A stretch of DNA of 64,000 bases. Source: Clostridium_AM sp963780135 (lineage in GTDB: Bacteria; Bacillota; Clostridia; Clostridiales; Clostridiaceae). Under the pieces are notes generated by a model. It ran no database searches and was not told where the DNA came from. It saw only the letters and a list, made by a program, of their open reading frames with translations. A program made the position numbers and the translations under genes. Position 1 is the first letter of the stretch, and each line of letters begins with the position of its first letter. Location of the stretch: the NCBI GenBank assembly GCA_963780135.1, contig CAWAAR010000003.1, positions 2,666,001-2,730,000 of the forward strand. Direction: 5' to 3'. Of this stretch, positions 25,580 through 33,957 are shown one piece after another.

Positions 25580-25770
25580 TCATTTCATTCCTTGACTTTC
25601 AATATACTTTCTAACTATATCTCTATTGGAGCACCACCGGTTGTTATAAGACAATAACTTCTTGACCAAAAATACTCCTTCCATAGTTGTTTTTTTATTA
25701 TAGAGTATTCTTTTTTTATAAGTCTACTACTAGCACTTTTGTAAGCATTATTAAAAAGTGCGTACTTGTA
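25580..25770 (-). pseudogene. C-terminal remnant of tnpA (IS200-type Y1 transposase)
   Basis: The minus strand encodes SRLIKKEYSIIKKQLWKEYF and then WSRSYCLITTGGAPIE, the end region of IS200-like TnpA, then shifts frame by two extra bases and continues VRKYIESQGMK to a stop at 25580. The HUH and catalytic N-terminal half is absent. It ends 9 nt before tnpB. Confidence 0.8.
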
Positions 25771-26396
25771 TGTGTTACTCTAACAAAACTATTATATTAT
25801 ACATAGATATTAATTGCCATAAATTAAAAAAATGGTGTTTAATCTACAAATTTACAATATATTTAGGGGGAACATCATGACAAGAAAAGTCATAATAGAT
25901 AAAGAAACATAGGAGGTAGTACAATTTAAAAATAGAAGGAAGAAGAGTATTGGCAGGAAAATATAATTAAATTTATGATAACTGAATATCAAAATTAAAT
26001 AAATCCATGAATATTAACATTATAATATTGCAAAAAAGTATGTTATGTATCAAAAGTTTTACTTACATCAAACTTTTTTTATGTGCTAAAATATTAAGTG
26101 TACTTATATTTTTGCTCAACACAAAGTCCTATCGCTCAAAAGCATTATGATGTTTATATGCATTGGAACGAAGTGTTACGGATGGTAGCCGTCGGATAAA
26201 TGATGGAGTGGTTGAGAAATTTGAAAACGAAATTACAAGACTAACATTACTCATGAAATATTATATAAATTATGGAAGGATGATATGTAAACGATTACAA
26301 AAATATATCGCGATATGTATATTGGAAATCAGGCTTGATAGTTAGGAATCATTGATGTTTATGTAAAATCTTAATGGATTTAGGGAGGTATACTAA
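25771..26396. other. Gene-poor mosaic between TnpB element and coiled-coil gene
   Basis: This stretch of over 600 bases has no convincing gene. A short frame at 25877 (MTRKVIIDKET) has a ribosome binding site (AGGGGGAA) but stops at once. A 60-codon frame at 26163 has no ribosome binding site and no family features. Bases 26171-26200 contain, inverted, the TTATCCGACGGCTACCATCCGTAA motif shared with 2030-2060 and 5501-5525. The region looks like insertion debris. Confidence 0.5.
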
Positions 26397-26723
26397 ATGA
26401 CTATATTAAATGAGATTGTGGAACACATTATGTTTGGATTAGGAGTTATTACAGAAGTAAAGGGTTCTAGGATATTGGTGAAATTTCAAGATGAGATTGG
26501 AATAAAGATGTTTTTATATCCTGAAGCATTCGAAAGATTTTTGAAAGCAGTAAATCCCAAAATAGAAAATTATGCATTGGAGGAGCTGCGTATAAAACAA
26601 GAACAGATAGAACTGGAACGCAAAGAAAAAGAACGTGAAGCTGTTGAATTAGAAGAGCAAATGGCAAAAATATCAATTGTAAAAAAGAAAACAGTAGCAA
26701 GATCCACAAAGAAGGAATCCTAA
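26397..26723 (+). CDS. Small protein with N-terminal beta module and coiled coil
   Basis: I do not recognise a named family with certainty. The first 55 residues (FGLGVITEVKGSRILVKFQD, then KMFLYPEAFERFLKAVN) form a small beta-rich module like those that sense or bind chromatin-associated or nucleic-acid partners in other clostridial proteins. Residues 60-90 are a charged coiled coil rich in Glu and Lys. The tail is basic. AGGGAGGT precedes the ATG. It is the first of three linked genes with CarD and RecA. Confidence 0.65.
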   Translation: MTILNEIVEHIMFGLGVITEVKGSRILVKFQDEIGIKMFLYPEAFERFLKAVNPKIENYALEELRIKQEQIELERKEKEREAVELEEQMAKISIVKKKTVARSTKKES

Positions 26724-26778
26724 AATTAATTATAGTTCATTTTAAAATTTAACAATTGAAAGGAGAAATTGAATTAAA

Positions 26779-27288
26779 ATGTTTAATATTGGAGACGTGA
26801 TCATCTATTCGGGACAGGGCATTTGCTGTATAGATGATATTTGTGAAAAGACGTATGGGGATGTTACTAAAGACTACTATATTTTACATCCCATTGAAAA
26901 TTGCAAATTAACAATAAATATCCCAGTAGGGAATGATAAGGTAATAATGCTAGGACTTATTGATAGAAATGAAGCAGAAGAAATTATAGAATCTTTTAAG
27001 CTGCCAGGTATAAGTTGGATAGATATATGCAGCCAACGTGCCCAGTCATATCATGGAATTGTGAGGAAAGGAAATCGTAAAGAGATTTCTAGTATAGTTA
27101 ATACGTTAATGCGGAAAAAGTATAAAGCTGATATTAGTGGAAAGAAATTTTACGAACAAGATAACAAACTTTTAGTTTTTGTTCAAGATATACTGTTTAA
27201 AGAATTGGCAATGGCATTGAATACTACTGTTGATGCAATATATAAAAGGATCACTAGTTTGATAGTTGTAAGTGATGTATATAACTAG
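26779..27288 (+). CDS. CarD-family transcription regulator
   Basis: This 169-residue protein has the CarD/CdnL RNA-polymerase-interacting Tudor-like domain at residues 1-60 (MFNIGDVIIYSGQGICCIDD) and a helical C-terminal domain ending in a conserved KELAMALNTTVDAIYKRI stretch. CarD proteins bind the RNA polymerase beta subunit and stabilise open promoter complexes. An AAAGGAG site precedes the ATG. It lies 55 nt after the coiled-coil gene and 37 nt before recA2. Two CarD-type genes are common in clostridia; a specific role here is unknown. Confidence 0.85.
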   Translation: MFNIGDVIIYSGQGICCIDDICEKTYGDVTKDYYILHPIENCKLTINIPVGNDKVIMLGLIDRNEAEEIIESFKLPGISWIDICSQRAQSYHGIVRKGNRKEISSIVNTLMRKKYKADISGKKFYEQDNKLLVFVQDILFKELAMALNTTVDAIYKRITSLIVVSDVYN

Positions 27289-27325
27289 GATTGACAAAAA
27301 ACTTTGTAAAGGTGGATTATAATAA

Positions 27326-28371
27326 ATGAATATAAGTAATGATAAAATTACTGCAATAGACTCAGTTATGAATCAGATAGAAAGACAATTTGGCAAAGGT
27401 TCTATTATGAAGCTTGGTGCAATTACAACAATGAATATAGAAATCATACCAACAGGATGTTTGACTTTAGACATGGCACTAGGTGTTGGCGGAGTTCCAA
27501 GAGGTAGGGTAATAGAAATATATGGACCTGAATCTTCAGGTAAAACAACAGTTGCACTGCACATAGTGGCAGAAGCACAAAAAGAGGTGGTACAGCAGCT
27601 TTTGTTGATGCTGAACATGCCTTAGATCCATCTTATGCAGGAAAATTAGGAGTCAATATAGAGGAATTGGTAGTTTCTCAGCCAGATACGGGGGAGCAAG
27701 CTTTGGAGATAGTAGAGGCTCTTGTAAGATCAAATGCTGTAGATGTAATTGTTGTTGATTCTGTAGCAGCACTTGTTCCAAGAGCTGAAATAGAAGGTGA
27801 AATGGGTGATTCTCATATTGGACTGCAGGCTAGACTAATGTCTCAGGCTTTAAGAAAGCTTACTGCAGCAATTAATAAATCCAAATGTGTGGTAATATTT
27901 ATAAATCAATTAAGAGAAAAAATAGGTATTATGTTTGGAAATCCTGAGACAACAACAGGTGGCCGTGCTCTGAAATTTTATTCATCCATAAGGTTGGATA
28001 TAAGAAAAATTGATATTATAAAAATAGGTGAAAATATTCTTGGAAGCAGAGTAAGAATAAAAGTAGTAAAGAATAAGGTTGCGCCGCCTTTTAAACAAGC
28101 TGAATTTGACATAATGTATAATGAGGGTATTTCAAAAGAAGGCAGCTTAATAGATATAGCTGTTAATGAAGAATTTGTTGAAAAAAGTGGGGCATGGTTT
28201 TCGTATAAAGATACAAGACTTGGTCAAGGTAGAGAAAATTCCAAGTTGTACTTGAAAGATAATCCTGATTTAGCTGTTGAAATAGAAAATCTAATTAGGG
28301 AAAAACACAATATGCCGTTAATAAAGCATTCATCTGGTGGTGAAGATAAAAATGAAGCATTAAATAGCTGA
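27326..28371 (+). pseudogene. recA: Second recA gene, split by a one-base deletion
   Basis: The reading frame encodes a RecA-type recombinase but is broken. The first part (27326-27625) has the Walker A motif GPESSGKTT at about residues 66-74 and runs off frame in the five-A run at 27579-27583. Restoring one A gives KRGGTAAFVDAEHALDPSYA and joins the frame that continues to 28371 with VIVVDSVAAL, SQALRKLTAAINKSKC, FINQLREK and GGRALKFYSS. All core motifs survive, so the lesion is recent, or a sequencing error in the homopolymer. No pgsA or rny gene is adjacent, so this is not the usual recA locus. A residue-level note: the N-terminus differs from typical clostridial RecA. Confidence 0.85.
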
Positions 28372-28480
28372 AAGTATTAGAATTATAAATGCTAAACTGT
28401 ATCATAAGAAAATGCTAACTTCACTAAATGTTATTTGATGTGTAATTTAAAAAAATTTTAAAAAAATAAAATTAGGGTAG

Positions 28481-29074
28481 TACATCAAGGAAAAAGATGC
28501 ACTTAAAGCAAGCACTTTTATAGCTGCAATGGCATTACTTCCAGCAACACTTGCAAGTGGAGCTTTAACTCCTATAGGTGGTAAAATTTATGATAAGATT
28601 GGTCCAAAAGTTTTACTACCAGTAGGATTTGCTATAATCCTTGTACCATTATTTATGTTATCTTGTTCAAATGCTGACACATCTATTATGAGTATTATTA
28701 TTTTATTTATAGTAGTAGATATTGGAATCGCGCTTGTAATGTCACCTTCTCAAACAACTGCGCTTAGTTCATTACCAAAAGAATATTATCCACATGGAGT
28801 AGCTATACTAAATACCCTTCAACAACTATCAGCTGCAATTGGTTCTTCATTATTTATAGGTATTATGTCAACTTCACAGCTAAAAGCCTTAAGTAAGCAA
28901 GTTCCAGATCAAGTTGCTGTTGCTACTGGATTTAGTTCATCAACATTAGTTTTATCAGGATTTGTTTTAATCGGACTATGTTTATCTTTTACTTTAAGTT
29001 TAGGTAATAAAAAAGTACATATAACAGAGTTAGATGATTCTCTTGAAGATGGTGTGGAAGAAGTAGCTGTATAA
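28481..29074 (+). pseudogene. C-terminal remnant of a DHA2-type MFS drug exporter
   Basis: The frame is open from 28481 and encodes about 197 residues starting YIKEKDALKASTFIAAM. The pattern LPATLASGALTPIGGKIYDKIG matches the second half of 14-helix EmrB/QacA-type exporters. The first half of the gene is missing, and the frame begins just after a stop codon. An ATG at 28529 could produce a short protein, but it lacks a ribosome binding site. It is read as a decayed gene truncated by deletion. Confidence 0.8.
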
Positions 29075-29078
29075 TAAA

Positions 29079-29115
29079 ACAAAAACAGTAGGTAATTACT
29101 ACTGTTTTTGTTTAA
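29079..29115. terminator. Terminator between MFS remnant and TetR gene
   Basis: ACAAAAACAGTA (29079-29090) pairs with TACTGTTTTTGT (29100-29111) and a T-run follows. Confidence 0.8.
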
Positions 29116-29202
29116 TTCAAAATGATTATGCATTCTCACATCTTAAGCTATAATTATTTTACTATTTTTTAATCCTTTAGCCTTGTTATATAAAGCAATA
29201 CT

Positions 29203-29760
29203 CTAAATTGATTTTGAAAAATTACTAAGTGCATTTCTAATTGATTCAGCCATTTCTTTAGGGGATTCTCTTTCTTTGTTGTCTATCCATTTAGATAATA
29301 CATTCCAAAGACCACCTATGTTATAAAGACCTAGATATTCTTCTTCAATGTGGTTATCACAATTATGCCATTGAACTTCTGAAAATTTATTTATATCAGG
29401 TATAAATGAGTTTATTTGTTCCATAATAAAGAAAAATAAGTGATTTTGTTTAAGTAATTCTAATTCATCAATATGTTTGTTCCAAAATTCAAAATAATTA
29501 ATAAGTGTACTATTAAAAGAGAAATCAGTAATTTCTTTTATAGACTCTATATAGTCTTCGAATAAATAATTAGTGTATTTAGATAGCAAATCTTCTTTAA
29601 CTTTAAAATTACGATAAAATGTTCTTCTTGATAACTGAGCCTTATCGGATATTTCTTTAACCGTAATAATGGAGTATGGCTTTTCTTTCATTAAATCAAA
29701 GAGGGCTTCAGTTAACCATTTCTTAGATTGTTCAGCAATTCGATTTGTTTTTTCTTTCAA
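29203..29760 (-). CDS. TetR/AcrR-family regulator
   Basis: This 185-residue regulator starts at TTG (29760) with a perfect AGGAGG site. The N-terminal helix-turn-helix is visible as ITVKEISDKAQLSRRTFYRNFKVK. The rest is a helical ligand-binding domain without close recognisable features. It converges with the MFS exporter remnant, so its original target may have been that pump. A divergent HXXEE gene lies on the other side, and the spacer contains a CACATGTGTG near 29866, but operator assignment is not certain. Confidence 0.82.
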   Translation of the reverse strand: MKEKTNRIAEQSKKWLTEALFDLMKEKPYSIITVKEISDKAQLSRRTFYRNFKVKEDLLSKYTNYLFEDYIESIKEITDFSFNSTLINYFEFWNKHIDELELLKQNHLFFFIMEQINSFIPDINKFSEVQWHNCDNHIEEEYLGLYNIGGLWNVLSKWIDNKERESPKEMAESIRNALSNFSKSI

Positions 29761-29909
29761 AGTATTCCTCCTAAAGTGTCACAAATTCCTTTATATGTAG
29801 CACTTATCTAAATAGTATTGATATTATTTATAAATGTATTATACTATATTTAAAGTTAAGTGTCACATGTGTGACTGCGTACTAAAATTAATTTAAGGAG
29901 TTGATTTAT

Positions 29910-30437
29910 ATGAATAATATAAATGCTATTGTTTGGTTATTTCCCATTATGTTTATGATCCACGACTTTGAAGAAATTATATTTATTTCAGCTTGGAGGA
30001 AAAAATATAAGTATTATCTTGATACTTGTAAAATGCAAAAGAAACCATTTGCAGATTTTAAAAGTACAGATTCTTTCTCAATTGGAGTAGAAATCTTGTT
30101 TGTTATTTTTTCCTTTGCTGCCTTGTTTTCAATCATTTTTAATAGCTATTATATTTGGTATGGACTTTTCTTTGCTACTACAGCTCACTTTATTACAGCT
30201 CATATTAATTTGACCTTAAAATTCAAACATTATGTTCCAGGTATTATAACCGCAATTTTATTTTTACCTTTAAGTATCTATATTCTCTATACTGCAACAT
30301 TAATATTAGGATTTAGTATAACTGAAATAATCCTATCTTGTGTTGCCGGTTCATTATTTGGATTTGTAATTTATGTTTTCCTTCATAGTGTAGAAAAAAG
30401 CTTTGAAAACCAATTACTGAAATTCTCAAATAAATAA
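29910..30437 (+). CDS. HXXEE-domain membrane protein
   Basis: This protein of 175 residues has four to five hydrophobic segments and the HXXEE signature HDFEE (about residues 16-20), with FMIHDFEEIIFISAW in the N-terminal region. HXXEE proteins are widespread small membrane proteins without a proven function. The start is ATG 29910 with AAGGAG at 9-nt spacing. It is the divergent neighbour of the TetR gene, so it may be that regulator's target. Confidence 0.8.
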   Translation: MNNINAIVWLFPIMFMIHDFEEIIFISAWRKKYKYYLDTCKMQKKPFADFKSTDSFSIGVEILFVIFSFAALFSIIFNSYYIWYGLFFATTAHFITAHINLTLKFKHYVPGIITAILFLPLSIYILYTATLILGFSITEIILSCVAGSLFGFVIYVFLHSVEKSFENQLLKFSNK

Positions 30438-30734
30438 AGTATTATAGTTGGGTAATCTATGAAAAGTAAAAGGTGGAGATGAAGAGTGAAAAATTGATTC
30501 TGTAATTCCTCGAATATTCAATATATAGTTTCTATCATAATGAAGACGTTTCAAATGGTAATGGTGGACATAGTTCTGATGCAAATAGAGTAGTTGGGCG
30601 AAAATAGAAGTTAGCTGTATTCAGGCAAAGACATATGGTATGGAATGAGATATTAACATCATATGAAAAAACTGGATTGACAAGAGCATAAAGCCATGAT
30701 ATATTTGTATGTACAAACAACTGAGGTGGTAATA
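30438..30734 (+). other. Spacer with possible gene debris before the MarR gene
   Basis: Nearly 300 bases with scattered short coding-like segments, for example a frame reading KLAVFRQRHMVWNEILTSYE at about 30608-30690. They lack starts and contain stops. They may be remnants of a broken gene; I do not recognise the family. Confidence 0.35.
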
Positions 30735-31190
30735 TTGGATAATGAATGTGATATGAATGAGAAAGATTGTAGATTGAATGGATGTTTATTCTTTTCTTCT
30801 ACAAAATTAGCGCGTATGTTTGGGAAAATAGCAGATGATGCTTTTAGCAGGACTGGACTTTCTCCAAGCCATGCATTGCTTTTATACATTGTAAATCAGA
30901 AGGGTGAGATCCATCAGAAAGAAATTGGTGAGCGGCTACATCTAACACCTTCTACAATTACACGTTTTGTGGAAAAGCTTCAGGGGAAACGGCTAGTTTC
31001 TCGAAAAACTAATGGAAAAAATGTTTACATCTGCACTACGGAAAAGGGTCTACTTTTACAATCTGAAATTACAACAGCGTGGAATGACCTACATGACAGA
31101 TATAAGGATATTCTGACTGAGGATGAAACAATGAAATTTATTGAAATCAGCAGCAAGCTGATGAAAAAATTGGAAAACCAAAAGGATTAA
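30735..31190 (+). CDS. MarR-family transcriptional regulator
   Basis: This protein of 151 residues is a MarR-type winged-helix repressor. The core is GLSPSHALLLYIVNQ, EIGERLHLTPSTITRFVEKLQ and LVSRKTNGKNVYICTTEKG. The start is best placed at TTG 30735, which has TGAGGTGG 6 nt before it; upstream in-frame codons lack a site. It heads a group with a nitroreductase and a flavin reductase, so it may control them. Two Cys near the N-terminus (CDMNEKDC) might make it redox responsive; this is inferred. Confidence 0.85.
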   Translation: MDNECDMNEKDCRLNGCLFFSSTKLARMFGKIADDAFSRTGLSPSHALLLYIVNQKGEIHQKEIGERLHLTPSTITRFVEKLQGKRLVSRKTNGKNVYICTTEKGLLLQSEITTAWNDLHDRYKDILTEDETMKFIEISSKLMKKLENQKD

Positions 31191-31236
31191 GTTTACTATA
31201 TCCTAAATTAAAAAAATATATTTGGAGGTATTTATT

Positions 31237-31743
31237 ATGAAAGAAATATTTAACCGTAGAAGTATCCGTAAATTTAAGGATCAGGCTGTAGAGCCAGAAA
31301 AGATTGATTGCTTGCTAAGGTCAGCAATGCAAGCCCCTTCAGCAGCTAATCAACAGCCATGGGAGTTTATTGTTGTAAAAGAAAAAGAAGCGCTACAGAG
31401 GCTTTCTCAAGTATCTCCTTATGCAAAGCCTGTTGCAAACTCAGCTGTTACATTTGTACTTCTTGCAAATGGTGATGCACTAAAAGTACCAACAGCGTTT
31501 GAGCAGGATATGAGCGCAGCTGCACAAAACCTATTGCTGGAAGCAGTGCATCTTGAGCTTGGAGGGGTATGGTTTGGAGTTGCAACAGCCGATCTTGTAG
31601 TGGAAAATGTACGTAAACTATTTAATTTGCCTGACAACATTAAGCCTTTCGCATTGATTTCTGTGGGTTATCCAGATGGACAAAAGAATGAGTTCACAGA
31701 TCGTTACAAAGCAGAAAAGGTGCACTATGAAAAATGGCTTTAA
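31237..31743 (+). CDS. Nitroreductase-family flavoenzyme
   Basis: This 168-residue FMN-dependent enzyme reduces nitro compounds, quinones or similar using NAD(P)H. The start MKEIFNRRSIRKFKDQAVEPEK is the classic N-terminal FMN-binding segment (split here as NRRSIRKF), followed by MQAPSAANQQPWEFIVV and VGYPDGQKNE near the end. The length is at the short end of the family. ATG 31237 follows GGAGG at a 9-nt gap. It sits 46 nt after the MarR gene and is probably co-transcribed with it. Confidence 0.9.
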   Translation: MKEIFNRRSIRKFKDQAVEPEKIDCLLRSAMQAPSAANQQPWEFIVVKEKEALQRLSQVSPYAKPVANSAVTFVLLANGDALKVPTAFEQDMSAAAQNLLLEAVHLELGGVWFGVATADLVVENVRKLFNLPDNIKPFALISVGYPDGQKNEFTDRYKAEKVHYEKWL

Positions 31744-31817
31744 GATAGAAGAGGAAAATTACAATGGTTAGGGTAGTAGCTAAAAATTTTATTATAAAAA
31801 CGCAATGAAAGGAAAGA

Positions 31818-32354
31818 ATGGTTAGTATGAATATTTTAATAGTAACAGGTAGTCCAAGAAAAAACGGAAATACAGAGATAATGGCTGATGCATTTTCTCA
31901 GTCTGCAAGGGAAGCAGGCCATAAAGTAACAATAAGAAAGCTAAGTACACTGAAAATAAATCCATGCCTTGACTGTAAATATTGTTTTAATCATGAAGGC
32001 GTATGCATACAAAAAGATGATATGAATGAAATTTTAAAGGATGTGAAGCAGACTGATATGTTAGTAATTGCTTCTCCTATTTATTGGTTTGATATTTCAG
32101 CGCAAACTAAATGCTTTATTGACAGAATGTATGCTTTTGCCAAAAAAGGTTTTCGTATTAGTTCCATAGCTATGCTGCTCAATTCTGGATCAGACGGTGT
32201 TTATGCTGCAGCCGAAGCACAATTGCATGATATAAGTTCATATTTAAAATGGGAACTAAAAGGTGTAATAAAAGTTCCTGACATGGATGAAAAGGGGAGT
32301 ATGGTCGGTTCTGCTGGACTTGAAAAAGTCCGCGAATTCGCGAAATCTCTATAG
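31818..32354 (+). CDS. NAD(P)H-dependent FMN reductase (flavodoxin-like)
   Basis: This 178-residue flavoprotein shows the phosphate-binding loop VTGSPRKNGNTEIMADAF at residues 8-25 and the Cys-rich segment PCLDCKYCFNHEGVC (about 51-65), typical of the iron-sulfur flavoprotein-like or NADPH-dependent FMN reductase group. ASPIYWFDISAQTKCFIDR is the second conserved FMN region. ATG 31818 and ATG 31827 are both possible, with GAAAGGAAAG just upstream. It likely acts with the nitroreductase in detoxification or electron transfer. Confidence 0.85.
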   Translation: MVSMNILIVTGSPRKNGNTEIMADAFSQSAREAGHKVTIRKLSTLKINPCLDCKYCFNHEGVCIQKDDMNEILKDVKQTDMLVIASPIYWFDISAQTKCFIDRMYAFAKKGFRISSIAMLLNSGSDGVYAAAEAQLHDISSYLKWELKGVIKVPDMDEKGSMVGSAGLEKVREFAKSL

Positions 32355-32495
32355 GCAATTTACAAAAATAACGCATCCAAGGAACCATCAATTTCAAGCA
32401 TTATTGTTTTTCACTTAAGTTATGTTAGATTTCTTTTCATCCATTAACTAGCTGAGATGAAGATTAGCATTTTGGGACAGAAATAAATTAAAATG

Positions 32496-32593
32496 GGGCT
32501 GTTGCATTAAGAATAAATACTAAAATATATTGTGCTAATTTTAAATTTGAAAAGCAATATATTAAATGTAAATTCTTTAGTGCGGCAGCCCCT
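32496..32593. repeat. 98-bp MITE-like element, copy 2
   Basis: Same length and ends as the element at 1494-1591: begins GGGGCTGTTGCATTAAGAAT and ends TTCTTTAGTGCGGCAGCCCC. It lies in the spacer between the flavin reductase and PRPP synthetase genes. Most differences between copies are single substitutions, so both stem from recent movement. Confidence 0.8.
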
Positions 32594-32733
32594 TAAAGAT
32601 TCAGTGGTGTCCTGATTCCTTATGTGTTTGTAATAAGAATGCTATAAAATATAAGGTTAATATAGACAAGTGTTAGCATAATAACTTATAATATAACAGA
32701 ATAATAGTAGCATTATGAGGAAAGAGGATTAAA
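32594..32733. other. Remaining spacer before prs-like gene
   Basis: AT-rich sequence of about 140 bases between the MITE and the PRPP synthetase gene. TATAAT-like sequences suggest a promoter, but no clear -35 was seen. Confidence 0.35.
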
Positions 32734-33843
32734 ATGGAAAATTATAAAAGTACATTGGTTAATGGAGAATTAGGTATAATAGCATTGGAAAGCTGTAAAG
32801 ATCTTGGAGAGAAAATAAATTGCCATATTAGAACTAAAAGAGATGAGGAAAAATCATACTTAATAAAGACTGAAGATATAAGGTTCTCTAATGGTGAAGG
32901 AAAAGTAAAATTAGAGGAATCCATAAGAGGAAAAGATGTTTACATACTTTGTGATGTTGGTAATTATAGCATTGAGTATAAAATGTTTGGTTTTATGAAT
33001 CATATGGGACCAGATGAGCATTTTCAAGATATTAAGAGAACTATTTCTGCAATCAGAGGAAAGGCAGAAAGAATTACTGTAGTAATGCCGTTATTATATG
33101 CATCAAGACAGCATAGAAGAAAGGGGAGAGAATCCCTTGATTGTGCCATGGCATTACAGGAATTAGAAAGATTAGGAGTACATGAGATAATAACTTTTGA
33201 TGCTCATGATCCTAACGTTCAGAATGCTATCACATTGACTTCTTTTGAAAATTTATATCCTACTTATGATATCGTGAAAGCATTTATTACTAATGAGAAA
33301 GATTTAGAAATAGATAAAAATAAAATGATAGTTATAAGTCCAGACACTGGTGCCATGGACAGAGCAATTTACTATTCTAGCGTATTAGGTGTCGATGTAG
33401 GATTATTCTATAAAAGAAGAGATCATTCAAGAGTTGTAAATGGTAAAAATCCTATTGTAGATCATGAGTACGTGGGAAGAGATGTATCTGGATGTGATGT
33501 TTTAATTGTTGATGATATGATAGCTTCAGGAGAATCTGTATTTGATATTGCTTTAGAACTCAAGAAACGTAATGTAAAAAATGTTTATGTAGCAGCTACA
33601 TTTGCATTCTTTACTGAAGGAACAGAGAAATTTGAAAAATTCTATAATGAAGGTATTATAAAGAGGGTTTATTCAACAAATCTAACTTATATTCCTCAGC
33701 GCGTAAAAGAAGCTGAATGGTTTAACGAAGTTGATATGTCATTTCTTATTGCCAGGGTTCTAAATAAGTTGAATTACAATAAATCCATATCATCATATTT
33801 AGATGCCACTCAAGTTATTGAGGAATTGTTGAATAGAAAGTAG
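32734..33843 (+). CDS. Ribose-phosphate pyrophosphokinase, long variant
   Basis: This 369-residue enzyme makes PRPP from ribose-5-phosphate and ATP. The PRPP-binding loop is visible as VLIVDDMIASGESVFDIAL (about 249-267) and the flexible catalytic region as ASRQHRRKGRESL with VISPDTGAMDRA. It is about 50 residues longer than standard Prs (near 315), with the extra length in the first third and C-terminus, and the N-terminus lacks the usual short Prs start. It may be a second, specialised Prs. An AGAGGAT ribosome binding site precedes the ATG. Confidence 0.82.
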   Translation: MENYKSTLVNGELGIIALESCKDLGEKINCHIRTKRDEEKSYLIKTEDIRFSNGEGKVKLEESIRGKDVYILCDVGNYSIEYKMFGFMNHMGPDEHFQDIKRTISAIRGKAERITVVMPLLYASRQHRRKGRESLDCAMALQELERLGVHEIITFDAHDPNVQNAITLTSFENLYPTYDIVKAFITNEKDLEIDKNKMIVISPDTGAMDRAIYYSSVLGVDVGLFYKRRDHSRVVNGKNPIVDHEYVGRDVSGCDVLIVDDMIASGESVFDIALELKKRNVKNVYVAATFAFFTEGTEKFEKFYNEGIIKRVYSTNLTYIPQRVKEAEWFNEVDMSFLIARVLNKLNYNKSISSYLDATQVIEELLNRK

Positions 33844-33895
33844 AAAAATAAAGATAAATTAGTGCAAAAGTTACTTTAAATACAAAAATTCAAAG

Positions 33896-33930
33896 GCCAA
33901 TGCTTAATAACACTAAGCATTGGCTTAAAA
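33896..33930. terminator. Bidirectional terminator
   Basis: GCCAATGCTTA (33896-33906) and TAAGCATTGGC (33914-33924) pair, with TTAAAATTT following; it serves prs and the leftward TPR gene. Confidence 0.8.
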
Positions 33931-33957
33931 TTTCTAATTTATTATTGTACAATCCAT

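Larger units (their letters stand above)
24350..25770 (-). mobile_element. IS200/IS605-type element, TnpB intact, TnpA broken
   Basis: The unit comprises a right-end structured region (24350-24484), a complete tnpB and a fragment of tnpA. Gene order (tnpA then tnpB on the minus strand, 9-10 nt apart) is that of IS605-group elements. With TnpA broken it cannot move by itself; ends were judged by eye and are approximate. Confidence 0.75.

Noticed and set aside
26163..26345. 60-codon open frame before the coiled-coil gene
   Set aside because: No ribosome binding site, no recognisable protein features, and part of it is the dispersed repeat motif.
27575..27590. Programmed -1 frameshift in recA2
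   Set aside because: The zero-frame heptamer A-CAA-AAA does not fit the X-XXY-YYZ rule; a missing A in the run is the simpler explanation.
28529..29074. Complete small MFS protein
   Set aside because: It lacks the first half of the transporter, the ATG has no ribosome binding site, and the frame is open upstream without a start.
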